NCBI RefSeq assembly: GCF_000949475.1
Contig: NZ_JRHC01000001.1
Location: forward strand, 1,302,001-1,366,000
DNA: 64,000 nucleotides
Source of the DNA: Draconibacterium sediminis
GTDB taxonomy: Bacteria > Bacteroidota > Bacteroidia > Bacteroidales > Prolixibacteraceae
Direction: 5' to 3'
Within the stretch, counting starts at the first letter, position 1. Each line of letters starts with the position of its first letter. A program made the position numbers and the translations under genes. Below are positions 1-9,475 of this stretch, piece by piece. The notes below the pieces were generated by a model, which saw only the letters and a list, made by a program, of their open reading frames with translations, was not told the origin of the DNA and searched no databases.

Positions 1-3000
1 GTGTTGGAACATTCACCGATCAAATTGTTTTCAATCTGCTAACAGAACGCAGTGGTTCAGTAGTTGAATCATACATTGTTAGCCTTAATGGAACAGGAGG
101 TACTTCGCCTGAAGCCGGATACAATTTTGCAGGCGATTTTAGCAAGGATACACTGGCTTATGGCAATAATCTGGGTAAATCGGCCAATATTACTATTAGC
201 AATACCGGATCGGAAAAAGACCTGAACTGGTCAGTTTCGGCACCGGGATTTATTACCATCGATGGTAAAAAAGCAGAAGCCGATGGTTTTGATAACGGAT
301 ATGGCTACTCGTACAATTATACCGATTACGAATGGATTGAGATTTCAGAGACGGGAACGTCTTTGGCCGATAACTTCACAAATTCAAGTCAGCGTTATGC
401 TACGCTTAGCTTCGATGGATTCAAATTTCCTTATTTCGGAAATGAATACACTTCTCTTGTTGTTTCACGAAACGGATGGTTTAGTTTCGATCCGGCACCA
501 GGAGCGTATTTCGGAAGCACTCCACACGATCTTCCTAACAGTTCAGCCGGCTCAAGCTATGCAAATGCTGTTGTTGCTCCGTTTTGGGTGAGCAATGGAG
601 CCTTTTTAAGCAACGAATCGGATCTGTTGATATACGAAACCGACGAATATGTTGTACTTCAGTGGAACCACATTGGCTACTACTACCGTGGTTATGGTGG
701 TGATTTCACTTTTCAGGCTGTTTTGTATCCAAATGGCGATCTCAAATTCCAGTACAAAGCCATGGAGACAACCGGCGAAATCTACCTGCCATATTACCGC
801 GTAGGATTTGAAGGACCTCACGGAATTTATGGTTTAACAGAGAACGAAGATTACAGGTACGGACATGCTGCTTACCAGGGTAAAGCAATTAGAATTCAGC
901 CGCCACTTTCAGGAACACTTGCAGCAGGCGAATCAAAAAACATTCAATTGCAATACACATCCGAAGGTTTAGAGGTGGGCGATTACACCGGAAAAGTGAA
1001 TATACTTACAAACGACGTTAATAATTCAACTAAAGTTGTTGATGTGGCGCTTGCCGTTACAGGTGAATCAAATGTTACAATCAACCGCAACGAAGTTGTT
1101 TTTAATGATGTAAGTTATTTGTCAGCAAATCCGATAAGCGGAACAGAAACATTGTTGTTGGCCAACAGCGGAAGCAAACCGGCAAAATTAATTTCTGTTG
1201 AATTTGCAGGTGCAAATCCTGAGTTATTCTCTACCGATTTGGCTGTTAACGCTGAAGTTCCGGCATTCGATACAATTGCCTTTGAAGTGATTTTTGCAGC
1301 TGAAAATGCGGAAGCCAATACGGCTGAACTGATACTGACTTTTGAAGATGGAACTGTACTAAACGTTGCGCTTTCCGGCGATGCGGTTCTTCCTCCGGTA
1401 TTTGCATACGACCTGTTGGAAACACTCGAAAACGATACCATGAAACTGGTGGTTAACGAGAATGAGCAAAACAATTTCCTTATTCAATTGGCTAACCAGG
1501 GAACTGAAAGTGCGTTGAATTATTCCATAACAATGGGAATTCTGCGCCAGGGCTGGGGAACCGATGGAATTAGCGAAGCAAGCCAAACCGGTGAAATTTT
1601 TGCCGACTCGCTGAACTATGATATGGCAGGCGAACCAATGGGACTATATGGTAATGGTGGCGAAGCAAAAGTTAGCACTGCTACTTTGTTTACTGTATCG
1701 CAACCTGAAGGATTTACTTTAACGCACATCAGAGACTACTTTAAACGTGGCGAAACAACCGCACCATACGTGATCCGAATTCTGAAAGGAAACGACCTGA
1801 GCACTGCCGAAACGATCTACTCCGAAGAGTATTTTACCGACGAGTCGGAGTTTGGCTTGTATACCATTCCTCTTTCGCAATCATTCTACTTCGAACAGGG
1901 AAGTCAGTTCTTTGTGGTTATCGATTTCCCAATGGAGATGCAATCGTTGTTTGGTTTCGATTTTGGCTCGCCAAGTACCGAAGGAAAATACTGGATATCG
2001 TACGACGGATCGACAACCTGGGAAGAGCTGCCTTTTACTTATACCTGCAAAACACACGCGCTTTCTGCCCATCCGGGACAGTGGCTGACTATTGACCCAA
2101 GAACGGGAGGAATTGTTGCCGGCGCTACGCAAGATGTTAATATCACTGTGGATGCTTCATTGTTTGAAGCCCGCTCGTACGAGGCAAGAATGAGCATTGT
2201 TCACAACGATCCAACACAGAAGAACCTTAACGTTCCGGTAGTGTTAAGGATCAATTCGGCACCTGTTATTGAGTTGCCTGATACCTTAACGATTGCAGAA
2301 GGAGAAGTTAAAGTGCTGGAAATTCCAGTTACCGATTCTGATAATGATTTAGTTGCTTCAGTTGAAGAAACTGCACCACTTATATTCTCCGAAAGCAATT
2401 ACGCAAATGGAATGCTGACAGTGACTTTATCTCCCGATCATTTTGCAGCGGGAACATACACACTTGCCTATAAGGTTACTGACGAGTATGGCGCAGCAAA
2501 AGAATACTCTTGCGAAGTAAGGGTTGAAAATTCCAACCGCGCCCCCGTGGTGGTAACTGATTTGAGCGATCAAACATTGCATGTGAACTACGATTACCGC
2601 TTTAACTTTGGGAAATTATTCGCCGATCCTGATGGTGATTTGTTAACGTACACATTAACCACTGATGTTGATGGTGTGGTTGAAATTTTCACAATGAATT
2701 CGGAAGCTATTATTGTTCCGGTAGAGAAACACGCGGAAACTGTACTGAGGATAACTGCGACCGATATCTACGGCGAAAATGCTGAAACCAGCTTCATCGT
2801 TTCAACCAAACCCGGAAAGCAAACCTGGGTGCCAAATGTTTGGAATCCGAATGCTATGGTGATCGAGGCCGGAACTCAGCACGAAGAAGTATTTGGTGTT
2901 ACCATAACAAAATCGGCCGAAGTTGTAGAGAGTTACATTGCTGAAGGTCCTGATTTTGTTTCTGCAAGGTTGAATGGAAAAGATATCGTGCTAGAAATGG

Positions 3001-3386
3001 ATCCGGATATGAATGTTGAAGGCGAGTATTTTGTTAGCCTGGTAACGGAAGATGAAGACAATAACACTGTTTACCACGAAATTAAGGTAGATGTTCTGAA
3101 ATCGGGCAGTACAGTAACTGACATCGACGATTTGAATGATAAACCTGAAATAAATGTTTATCCGAATCCGGCTACTGAACTTATACATATCAGCGGATTG
3201 GAAAATACCGGGAAACAAACCGTGCGTATTTTCAATAGCCAGGGAGCGGTTGTTTACAGCAAACTGCTAAACGAGTTGAACAATGACATTTTCGAATACA
3301 ACGTTTCTGGGTTGACCTCAGGAACTTATCATATTCAAATTATTACTGACAATGATGTTGTGAGTAAAACCTTCATTAAATTGTAA
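1..3386 (+). CDS. Giant secreted multidomain protein with type IX secretion sorting domain (5' end outside window)
   Basis: The reading frame (third frame) is open from the left edge to the TAA at 3384-3386, so at least 1,127 residues of a longer protein are present and the true start lies upstream. The visible part is beta-rich. An N-terminal segment resembles choice-of-anchor repeats, a module near residues 240-340 (counted from base 363) looks like an ASH/choice-of-anchor D domain, and two cadherin-like or Ig-like segments follow (around 'VTDEYGAAKEYSCEV'). The C-terminus is a typical type IX secretion sorting domain, with 'NVYPNPATELIHISG' and a terminal 'GTYHIQI...KTFIKL'. Such proteins cross the outer membrane by T9SS and are surface-anchored or released. 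The missing N-terminus could hold a peptidase or other catalytic domain; no catalytic motif is visible here. A strong terminator follows directly. Confidence 0.85.
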   Translation, partial: VGTFTDQIVFNLLTERSGSVVESYIVSLNGTGGTSPEAGYNFAGDFSKDTLAYGNNLGKSANITISNTGSEKDLNWSVSAPGFITIDGKKAEADGFDNGYGYSYNYTDYEWIEISETGTSLADNFTNSSQRYATLSFDGFKFPYFGNEYTSLVVSRNGWFSFDPAPGAYFGSTPHDLPNSSAGSSYANAVVAPFWVSNGAFLSNESDLLIYETDEYVVLQWNHIGYYYRGYGGDFTFQAVLYPNGDLKFQYKAMETTGEIYLPYYRVGFEGPHGIYGLTENEDYRYGHAAYQGKAIRIQPPLSGTLAAGESKNIQLQYTSEGLEVGDYTGKVNILTNDVNNSTKVVDVALAVTGESNVTINRNEVVFNDVSYLSANPISGTETLLLANSGSKPAKLISVEFAGANPELFSTDLAVNAEVPAFDTIAFEVIFAAENAEANTAELILTFEDGTVLNVALSGDAVLPPVFAYDLLETLENDTMKLVVNENEQNNFLIQLANQGTESALNYSITMGILRQGWGTDGISEASQTGEIFADSLNYDMAGEPMGLYGNGGEAKVSTATLFTVSQPEGFTLTHIRDYFKRGETTAPYVIRILKGNDLSTAETIYSEEYFTDESEFGLYTIPLSQSFYFEQGSQFFVVIDFPMEMQSLFGFDFGSPSTEGKYWISYDGSTTWEELPFTYTCKTHALSAHPGQWLTIDPRTGGIVAGATQDVNITVDASLFEARSYEARMSIVHNDPTQKNLNVPVVLRINSAPVIELPDTLTIAEGEVKVLEIPVTDSDNDLVASVEETAPLIFSESNYANGMLTVTLSPDHFAAGTYTLAYKVTDEYGAAKEYSCEVRVENSNRAPVVVTDLSDQTLHVNYDYRFNFGKLFADPDGDLLTYTLTTDVDGVVEIFTMNSEAIIVPVEKHAETVLRITATDIYGENAETSFIVSTKPGKQTWVPNVWNPNAMVIEAGTQHEEVFGVTITKSAEVVESYIAEGPDFVSARLNGKDIVLEMDPDMNVEGEYFVSLVTEDEDNNTVYHEIKVDVLKSGSTVTDIDDLNDKPEINVYPNPATELIHISGLENTGKQTVRIFNSQGAVVYSKLLNELNNDIFEYNVSGLTSGTYHIQIITDNDVVSKTFIKL

Positions 3387-3406
3387 TAGTTAACTGTAGC
3401 TGTTAA

Positions 3407-3436
3407 AGCCGCCGGGGTTTCCGGCGGCTTTTTTTT
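3407..3436 (+). terminator. Rho-independent terminator after the T9SS protein gene
   Basis: A perfect 9-bp stem AGCCGCCGG/CCGGCGGCT with a 5-nt loop is followed by eight T residues. It lies 20 bases after the stop codon of the giant secreted protein. Confidence 0.92.
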
Positions 3437-3498
3437 GCTTAATATTTCTGAATCTGGTTCGCTTGAGGTATATCTAAAACAGATTAGAATATTTTGAT

Positions 3499-3807
3499 TT
3501 AGTCTCTTAATTCAAAAAGGATATCGATAATTTCAACCGAAGGGGGTTCAACAACTTTGTAGGCTTTGCCAATGGTTTGGGCAAGTTCTGATTGGCGAAA
3601 CTCATTCAGCGATTCATGTGAATCCCAGATGTAAACACCACCAAATTCGCCGGGGGCTCCAAGTTTTACATAGTACTTTTGAACAATGCCAGAGAGGGCT
3701 TTAAATTGCGGTTCTCTTTCGTGTGCTACCTGAAGCAATTCTTCTTCAGACAATGTTGTTTTTAAGCGAACAAACTGCATCACGGTACCTTTTTTCTTGT
3801 CACTCAT
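3499..3807 (-). CDS. Small ferredoxin-like-fold (antibiotic biosynthesis monooxygenase/YdhR-like) protein
   Basis: This 102-residue cytoplasmic protein has the pattern of a dimeric alpha-beta barrel. A first strand 'MQFVRLKTT' is followed by a helix rich in E/L, then 'GIVQKYYVKLGAPGEFGGV' and 'YIWDSHESLNEFRQSELA'. That order (strand, helix, strand with G-G-x-Y-x-W, helix) is typical of the ABM/YdhR superfamily, whose members act as small monooxygenases or have no known reaction. The ATG at 3807 is used; an internal Met ten codons later would also preserve the fold. The gene is single, with no partner on its strand. No substrate can be assigned. Confidence 0.65.
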   Translation of the reverse strand: MSDKKKGTVMQFVRLKTTLSEEELLQVAHEREPQFKALSGIVQKYYVKLGAPGEFGGVYIWDSHESLNEFRQSELAQTIGKAYKVVEPPSVEIIDILFELRD

Positions 3808-4035
3808 AGCTTTTGTTTTATTTGTTCCGATGGTGGTTTTTCCTGCCCGAAGCGGACTCTTACATCATCTTTTCTGTTAGTATAAATTCAACAAGCAGGT
3901 TTGTGAATTGGTTTATATCGATCTTTAGGGCTGGCTGAATGTGTTGTTTGGTAGGTGAATGAATGTATTGGTTTTTCCAACTTTTTTGTAATTTCACTTA
4001 TAATAAAAAATGGTTTTCCAAAAACGCTACCAGTC

Positions 4036-4494
4036 ATGAAACACACATCCGTCATTTTTTTATTTGCTCTTTTGTTTTCGTGTTCTACCACCGGGAAATT
4101 AACCGATGAGGTGTTTAAGTCTACCTTGATCGGGAAGAGTGAAATGGAAATATATGCCCGATTGGGGCAGCCTGCCAAAACAGTTCCCATTGCCGATGGC
4201 GGGAAAGAAGTGATTTACGAATTCTACGGTAGAGACATTTCATTGGTACCTGACAAATCTCCGGTTGTAATAAATTCTCCCGGAGCGCAATCGAGCTATC
4301 GTACTCAGAACTGGAACAACTCAACTCTTACAACATCGCCCGATTACTCGGCCTACAACCGAAATGTAACCTACCTGAAAGTGTTGTTTGATAAAACAGG
4401 CAAAAGTTACCGTTTTGAACAAAACCTGTCGCGCGAGCAGCAGGAAATGTTTTACGAGAGCTTTAAACAATACCTGCCTGAAGAGAAGAAATAA
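4036..4494 (+). CDS. Small BamE/SmpA-like lipoprotein
   Basis: The ATG at 4036 starts a signal peptide ending in the lipobox 'LLFSC', giving Cys16 as the lipidated residue. An upstream in-frame start at 3955 would bury this signal and was not used. The mature part (about 136 residues) begins with a segment resembling the BamE/SmpA/OmlA fold: 'LIGKSEMEIYARLGQP' followed by 'VIYEFYGRD'. Proteins of this shape are periplasmic or outer-membrane lipoproteins. The rest, rich in S, N and Y, is not recognised. The gene stands alone between two minus-strand genes. Lipoprotein nature is well supported; the BamE resemblance is a fold-level inference only. Confidence 0.72.
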   Translation: MKHTSVIFLFALLFSCSTTGKLTDEVFKSTLIGKSEMEIYARLGQPAKTVPIADGGKEVIYEFYGRDISLVPDKSPVVINSPGAQSSYRTQNWNNSTLTTSPDYSAYNRNVTYLKVLFDKTGKSYRFEQNLSREQQEMFYESFKQYLPEEKK

Positions 4495-4528
4495 AACGCC
4501 TGTTACGGGCCCAAATTGCTGTGCTTGT

Positions 4529-5752
4529 TTATTTTAACTTGTCGGCTACATTCCAAAGATCAAAATCACCGTAGTGTTCCAGCGAATTGCCACAGTGAAC
4601 GATGATGATTTCCTTGTGTGGAATTACATAAATATTTTGTCCCAGGTTGCCGGAAGCCACAAACTGAAAAGTTGAATCGCAATTGGCGTGTCCCCACCAC
4701 TGGTAGGTGTAATACACATGTTTACAATTATCGCCACCAAACCAATCGGGATAAATGTTACGAGCAATATCTTTCTTCTCGCGGGTAGATTCGGTTACCC
4801 AGTTTTCGGAAATTACCTGCTTGCCGTTCCAGTTGCCGTTATAAAGGAAAAGCCTGCCAAAACGCGCATAATCAATGGCACGTGCAATTAGCCGGCTGGG
4901 CATGTATTCAAAGCCCGATCGTTTACTGTCGATCGAAAACAGTGCATCGTACGCCATAATTTTCGACCACAATTTTTCTTCCAGGTATTCCGAAACGGTT
5001 TTATTTGTTACCCGTTCAACAATCAATCCTAAATAACTGGTATTGTAATTATTGTATTGAAACGATTTTCCGGGTTCTCTGGCGATTTCAACTTTCTTAA
5101 GTAATAGTTTTCTTACATTGGGGTGATAGTATCCAACCGCCTCGGCATGCCACGGAAGATGAATGTAAGTGCCCGGAATATAACCGGTAAAATATTTTAA
5201 TCCCGAACGCATTTCAAGCAGATTTTTAATTGTTATTTTCTCAAAATCAGGATCACGTTCCTTTAGTTCGGGAATGTATTTTGTCATCGGATCATCGATA
5301 CTTGTAATCAAGCCATCGTCAATAGCTGCACCGATTAAAAAGGAGATAAACGATTTGGCCATCGATTGCGAATGGAAATAGGATTCGCGCGAAAATCCGT
5401 TAAAATATTTTTCATAAAGAATGGTGTCTTTACGGATGTAAATCAGTGCTGTTGTTTGCGATTTCTGTGCCCATTCGTCAAATGAATCAAAGCCCGATTG
5501 ATCGACTCTATCCTGAAATAAATTCTCCACATAATCATCATCAATCATTTTAACAAACTCAAAAGTGTCTGTAGAGCCTTCTATTTTTCGGTTCTCAAAT
5601 TTTTGATAATCGTAAACATCGGCCACATTCATGATAGCCAAACGATAAACATAAGTTGGCGAATATTTTAAACACAACACCAGCAGGAAAATTACCAGCA
5701 GAACAAGAGGCGATAGGAGGACTATTTTTAGTACTTTAAAAAGGGTTTTCAT
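4529..5752 (-). CDS. Class C beta-lactamase-like serine hydrolase (peptidase family S12)
   Basis: This 407-residue protein has an N-terminal membrane anchor or uncleaved signal (residues about 8-28, V/L-rich) and then a penicillin-binding-protein fold. The three S12 motifs are present: S130-M-A-K133 (SxxK), Y233-N-N235 (YxN) and H386-C-G388 (HxG, replacing KTG). This is the usual pattern of EstB/6-aminohexanoate-dimer-hydrolase-like enzymes, which act as esterases, amidases or D-aminopeptidases rather than true beta-lactamases. The gene lies 71 bp downstream of ppc on the same strand, so read-through is possible. The physiological substrate is unknown. Confidence 0.85.
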   Translation of the reverse strand: MKTLFKVLKIVLLSPLVLLVIFLLVLCLKYSPTYVYRLAIMNVADVYDYQKFENRKIEGSTDTFEFVKMIDDDYVENLFQDRVDQSGFDSFDEWAQKSQTTALIYIRKDTILYEKYFNGFSRESYFHSQSMAKSFISFLIGAAIDDGLITSIDDPMTKYIPELKERDPDFEKITIKNLLEMRSGLKYFTGYIPGTYIHLPWHAEAVGYYHPNVRKLLLKKVEIAREPGKSFQYNNYNTSYLGLIVERVTNKTVSEYLEEKLWSKIMAYDALFSIDSKRSGFEYMPSRLIARAIDYARFGRLFLYNGNWNGKQVISENWVTESTREKKDIARNIYPDWFGGDNCKHVYYTYQWWGHANCDSTFQFVASGNLGQNIYVIPHKEIIIVHCGNSLEHYGDFDLWNVADKLK

Positions 5753-5823
5753 TGTTTTGATTTATTCCTGAGATAGGTAACGTTTTGCGGTTTTAATTAC
5801 AGCATATTTTTTGGGTATGGAAA

Positions 5824-8586
5824 TTAGCCGGTAGTTCCCATGGCATTTGCAATGGCATTTACCGATAACAACAACTGGTTAAGCATTTCTTTGTTTTCGT
5901 CGGCATTGGCATCTTGTTGCCCGCGCCACTTATTAATGTAATGTACCTGGTAATTGTGAAGCGTATTAAGCGCTTCGGCACGTAACTGCGTGGAATAATA
6001 ATGACTTTTTCGCCGCTCCTGCATCGGGCGTCCCAACAGCTCATTCATAATTTGCTGTGTTTTTTCAAACTCCTGCAGCAAGAGGTTTAAAACCTCAGAA
6101 CGTGTTTCTTCATCTTTTACCAGGCCGCCGTAAAGCTGCATAATGTCTTTGTCGGTACTGGCCAAACTGGTATCAACATTGGTTAAAACATAGCGAATAA
6201 ACTGGTTTTTCGGAATCAGCTTTTTTAGTTTGAGATATTTGTCGGGGTATTCTTTTTTCATTTTTTCAAGTGTTGATCCAACCCCGTACCAGCTGGTAAT
6301 GTGGTAACGTGATTGTCCCCAGCTAAATACCCACGGAATGGCCCTGAGATCGGAGAAACTTCTTTTGCCGGTTCGTCGTGCCGGGCGCGAACCAATTTTA
6401 CTTTGCTCAATTACATCGATGGGGGTGGCCTCCTGGTAAAAATCAAGGAAATGCTGATTTTGAAGCAATTCGGTGTAGGTGTTGAAACTTTCCTGCCCCA
6501 TAAATTCCATTATCTCAGCAATATCGTCGCCATCTTCTTCTGGCATTTTGTGCAGCAGCGTGTTCAATGCATTCCCCGACATCATTAACTCGAGGTTGTA
6601 AACGGCATTTATTTTATTGGCAAATTTCTTTTCAATGCTTTCACCCTGTTCGGTAATTTTAAAATTGCCCGAAAGTGTTCCGTGTGGTAACGAACGCAAA
6701 AACCAGTGAATTGGCCCGGCACCGCGGCTTATCGAACCTCCTTTTCCGTGGAAAAATTTAATGTCGATACCATATTTTTTACCCACTTCCGTAATTTCTT
6801 TTTGCGCTTTGTATAAAAACCAAGCACTGGCCAGTATTCCTCCGTCTTTATTGCTGTCGCTGTAACCGATCATAATTTCCTGTGTTTTTACCGGCAGGTT
6901 TTGTGCCTTGCGCTGGTACTCCAGGCTGTTCTGAACTTCAGGATAACTAAAATATTCATCTAGTATGGCCGGACTGTCAATCAAATCCTGAATGGTTTCG
7001 AAAAGCGGAACAACATGCAGTTTTACAATCATGGTGTCGCGGAAAAGTGTAAGGCCGGCTTCGCGTGCCAGAATGTAAACCGTTAGCAAATCGCTGGCAC
7101 TTTGGGTCATGCTAATAATTAGCGAGCCGATGGAATAGTGCGCATATTTTGAAATGTGGTTGTTAAGCAACTGAAAACATTCGATGGTGTTTTTCGATTC
7201 GGTATCGAGCTGGCTGTAGTCGTGCGTAAACGGACGCGCCGAGCGTAATTCCTTTTCCAGAAATGCTTTTTTAGCCTCCCCGGTCCATTCAGTATCTTTG
7301 GCGTTAAACGGATCTGATTTTTCTACCAGCTGTTGTAAGGCCAGGTGGTAATAGCGACTGTTCTGTCTGATGTCGAGTTCGGCAAGATGAAAACCAAATG
7401 ACTGGATAAAATATATCGAGCGGTTAACCGATTGGTGGGCAATGTCGTTATAATTTGCTTCCAGCAAGGCGCGTTTTAGCAATTCCAGGTCTTCAAGCAA
7501 TTGTTTTGAATTATCGTAAGTGCCTTTTTTTTCATCCAGCTCAAACAACTGCGAGTTTCCGATATTAAGCGGCAGCTTATTAATAAAAAGCTGTACAATA
7601 AGTTTAAATGCTTCGTTTTTCGATGCCGAAATAATCTTTTTCGTTTTATTACCCGTTTCGGCCACCAGTTCTTTAAACCGGTTAATCATAAACTCAGGCA
7701 AATCCGATATCTCGAAATAAAAACTCAGGTCGTCGGACAATCTGTTCAGTTCATTCTTAACCGTGATAAATGCGTTTAACCGAAGTTTATGTAAGGCTTT
7801 TTGGGTTACCTCGGCAGTAACCAGCGGATGTCCGTCGCGGTCGCCGCCAATCCATGTTCCAAATTTTAATCGCGGAAAATGGTTGTTCTGAATGAGTTGA
7901 GTAGAGTCGAATCCGGAAAATTCCCAGGCCTGAACAAGTCGCCGGTTTAACAGCGGAACCACTTCGGGGAAGACATTTACAAAGTAGTGAATCGCATTAT
8001 CCAGCTCGTTTTCAACGGTTGGTTTTTCCATGTAAAACTCGTCGATGTGCCAGATGGAGGAAATAACACGTTTCATTTCCTCGCGGTTTTCCTGCAGTTC
8101 GTACGAATTGTACATCGAGTTTTCGCGTTTTACCAAAAGCAGGTACAGTTCGCGGTATTTTTTCAGAATTACCGGACGTTTGGCTTCGGTGGGGTGTGCG
8201 GTTAAAACCGGCTGAATCGAAATGTTATCAAACGATTCAAGTATTTTTTCTTCGGCAATTCCTTTTTCTTTTAAAAGATTTATGCTGTTGGCCCACAGTC
8301 CGTTTGTTGCCAGTAGTGAGTTAACTTCTTCGGTTTTTCGGCGTTGTTGCACAGCTCCGTTTGTTTCGGCAAGGTTTAACAACTGAAAACAAACCGAATA
8401 CATATTAAAATGTTTTTGCGAAAAATGCCCGGCATTTTGTGAGTTTTCGTCACCAATCCACGGCATTACAGCTGCTACTTCGTTTTCGCCATTTTCGATT
8501 AGTACTTCGCGGAAACAGGTTAAGAGAAATTTGAGATCGGAATATGGTTTTCCAAGTTCTTTGATCAAAATCTGCAGATTCGACAT
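5824..8586 (-). CDS. ppc: Phosphoenolpyruvate carboxylase
   Basis: The enzyme carboxylates phosphoenolpyruvate to oxaloacetate, an anaplerotic step feeding the TCA cycle or the succinate pathway. From the ATG at 8586 it has 920 residues, close to the usual family size. Hallmark motifs occur in order: 'LTAHPTE' (catalytic His near residue 131), 'GGDRDGHP', 'GYSDSNKDGG', 'FHGKGGSISRGAGP' (glycine loop) and 'LRAIPWVFSWGQSR', ending with the characteristic '...GTTG' C-terminus. An extension with an in-frame start at 8619 adds 11 residues unlike homologues and was rejected. All substrate-binding arginines in these motifs look intact. No regulatory partner gene is adjacent. Confidence 0.97.
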   Translation of the reverse strand: MSNLQILIKELGKPYSDLKFLLTCFREVLIENGENEVAAVMPWIGDENSQNAGHFSQKHFNMYSVCFQLLNLAETNGAVQQRRKTEEVNSLLATNGLWANSINLLKEKGIAEEKILESFDNISIQPVLTAHPTEAKRPVILKKYRELYLLLVKRENSMYNSYELQENREEMKRVISSIWHIDEFYMEKPTVENELDNAIHYFVNVFPEVVPLLNRRLVQAWEFSGFDSTQLIQNNHFPRLKFGTWIGGDRDGHPLVTAEVTQKALHKLRLNAFITVKNELNRLSDDLSFYFEISDLPEFMINRFKELVAETGNKTKKIISASKNEAFKLIVQLFINKLPLNIGNSQLFELDEKKGTYDNSKQLLEDLELLKRALLEANYNDIAHQSVNRSIYFIQSFGFHLAELDIRQNSRYYHLALQQLVEKSDPFNAKDTEWTGEAKKAFLEKELRSARPFTHDYSQLDTESKNTIECFQLLNNHISKYAHYSIGSLIISMTQSASDLLTVYILAREAGLTLFRDTMIVKLHVVPLFETIQDLIDSPAILDEYFSYPEVQNSLEYQRKAQNLPVKTQEIMIGYSDSNKDGGILASAWFLYKAQKEITEVGKKYGIDIKFFHGKGGSISRGAGPIHWFLRSLPHGTLSGNFKITEQGESIEKKFANKINAVYNLELMMSGNALNTLLHKMPEEDGDDIAEIMEFMGQESFNTYTELLQNQHFLDFYQEATPIDVIEQSKIGSRPARRTGKRSFSDLRAIPWVFSWGQSRYHITSWYGVGSTLEKMKKEYPDKYLKLKKLIPKNQFIRYVLTNVDTSLASTDKDIMQLYGGLVKDEETRSEVLNLLLQEFEKTQQIMNELLGRPMQERRKSHYYSTQLRAEALNTLHNYQVHYINKWRGQQDANADENKEMLNQLLLSVNAIANAMGTTG

Positions 8587-8864
8587 CTTGCTATTGTTTT
8601 TATTTATAAACCATAACAATTTAAAAGAAAAAAGTTTTTCGTCATAATATTTTTTGCCGGGGAGTGGTTGGCAAAATCTGTTTGTTTGGGGTGGCAGGTT
8701 GTTGAAATTAAGTGTTTTGAGGTTAGTCGATTTCTGGTTTTATTGAAAAGCTGTGGTGCCGGGAACTTTGGCTTATGCCGGGCAAATGACACTAGTAAAA
8801 AGGCGCTGCTAACACTTATGGAAATTTGGGAAAGCAGACAGGTTCAGTGTTTTCTGCAATATTT

Positions 8865-9236
8865 TTAAGCAGGAACGGCGCACATTCGCATGGCTTCTTC
8901 GTTTAAAAAGGCCTGTGCCTGACCATAAGATTGCAGGTTTCTTTTTGTGGTGAAAATATGAATCTTCAGATCAGGGTGATCAACCTCTTCTGAAAAAACT
9001 TTAAGTTTCCGCGGAACATTTTGCATTGGAATAATTTCACCGGTTTCGTAGTTGTACGTGTAGTCATCATGCTCGGCAAACACAAACTCAATACCTGATT
9101 GTCCGATTGCCAAATCGTAAAAACGCGAGAAAACGATGTAAATCCTTCCGTTGGGCATTCCGTAATAATGCGCCGGGAAAGCAGTGGGGAGGTATGATGC
9201 GGGGGTTTGGTGAATGATTTTTGCAAGTGCTTTCAT
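8865..9236 (-). CDS. Conserved-looking hypothetical protein, 123 residues
   Basis: I do not recognise this protein. It starts at ATG 9236, has no signal peptide or membrane segment, and shows a mixed alpha/beta composition with aromatic strands ('YIVFSRFYDLAI', 'IEFVFAEHDDYTYNYE') and a C-terminal helix. Codon usage matches the neighbours and the length is long for a chance frame in this region, which supports a real gene. It is isolated between ppc and the M14 peptidase gene, separated from both by about 240 bp of spacer with no clear signals. Confidence 0.6.
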   Translation of the reverse strand: MKALAKIIHQTPASYLPTAFPAHYYGMPNGRIYIVFSRFYDLAIGQSGIEFVFAEHDDYTYNYETGEIIPMQNVPRKLKVFSEEVDHPDLKIHIFTTKRNLQSYGQAQAFLNEEAMRMCAVPA

Positions 9237-9475
9237 ATCTTTTTAAATTAAAATGTATCAATAAGCGTATTGAACCAATTGATATTGATATCGACTATAG
9301 CCAGTCGTAACACTATTAACTCATCATAACTCCACTTTTGGTGGTGCCTGATTAATTTGCCTATATAAGTATGTTAAAACGTCCTTCTACTATATATTCT
9401 GCAAATTGCCAAAAGGTAATCCTGTAGTGCTTTGTAATTAACCGATTTAAGGTTTTTTGAACAGGATCTAGGCAA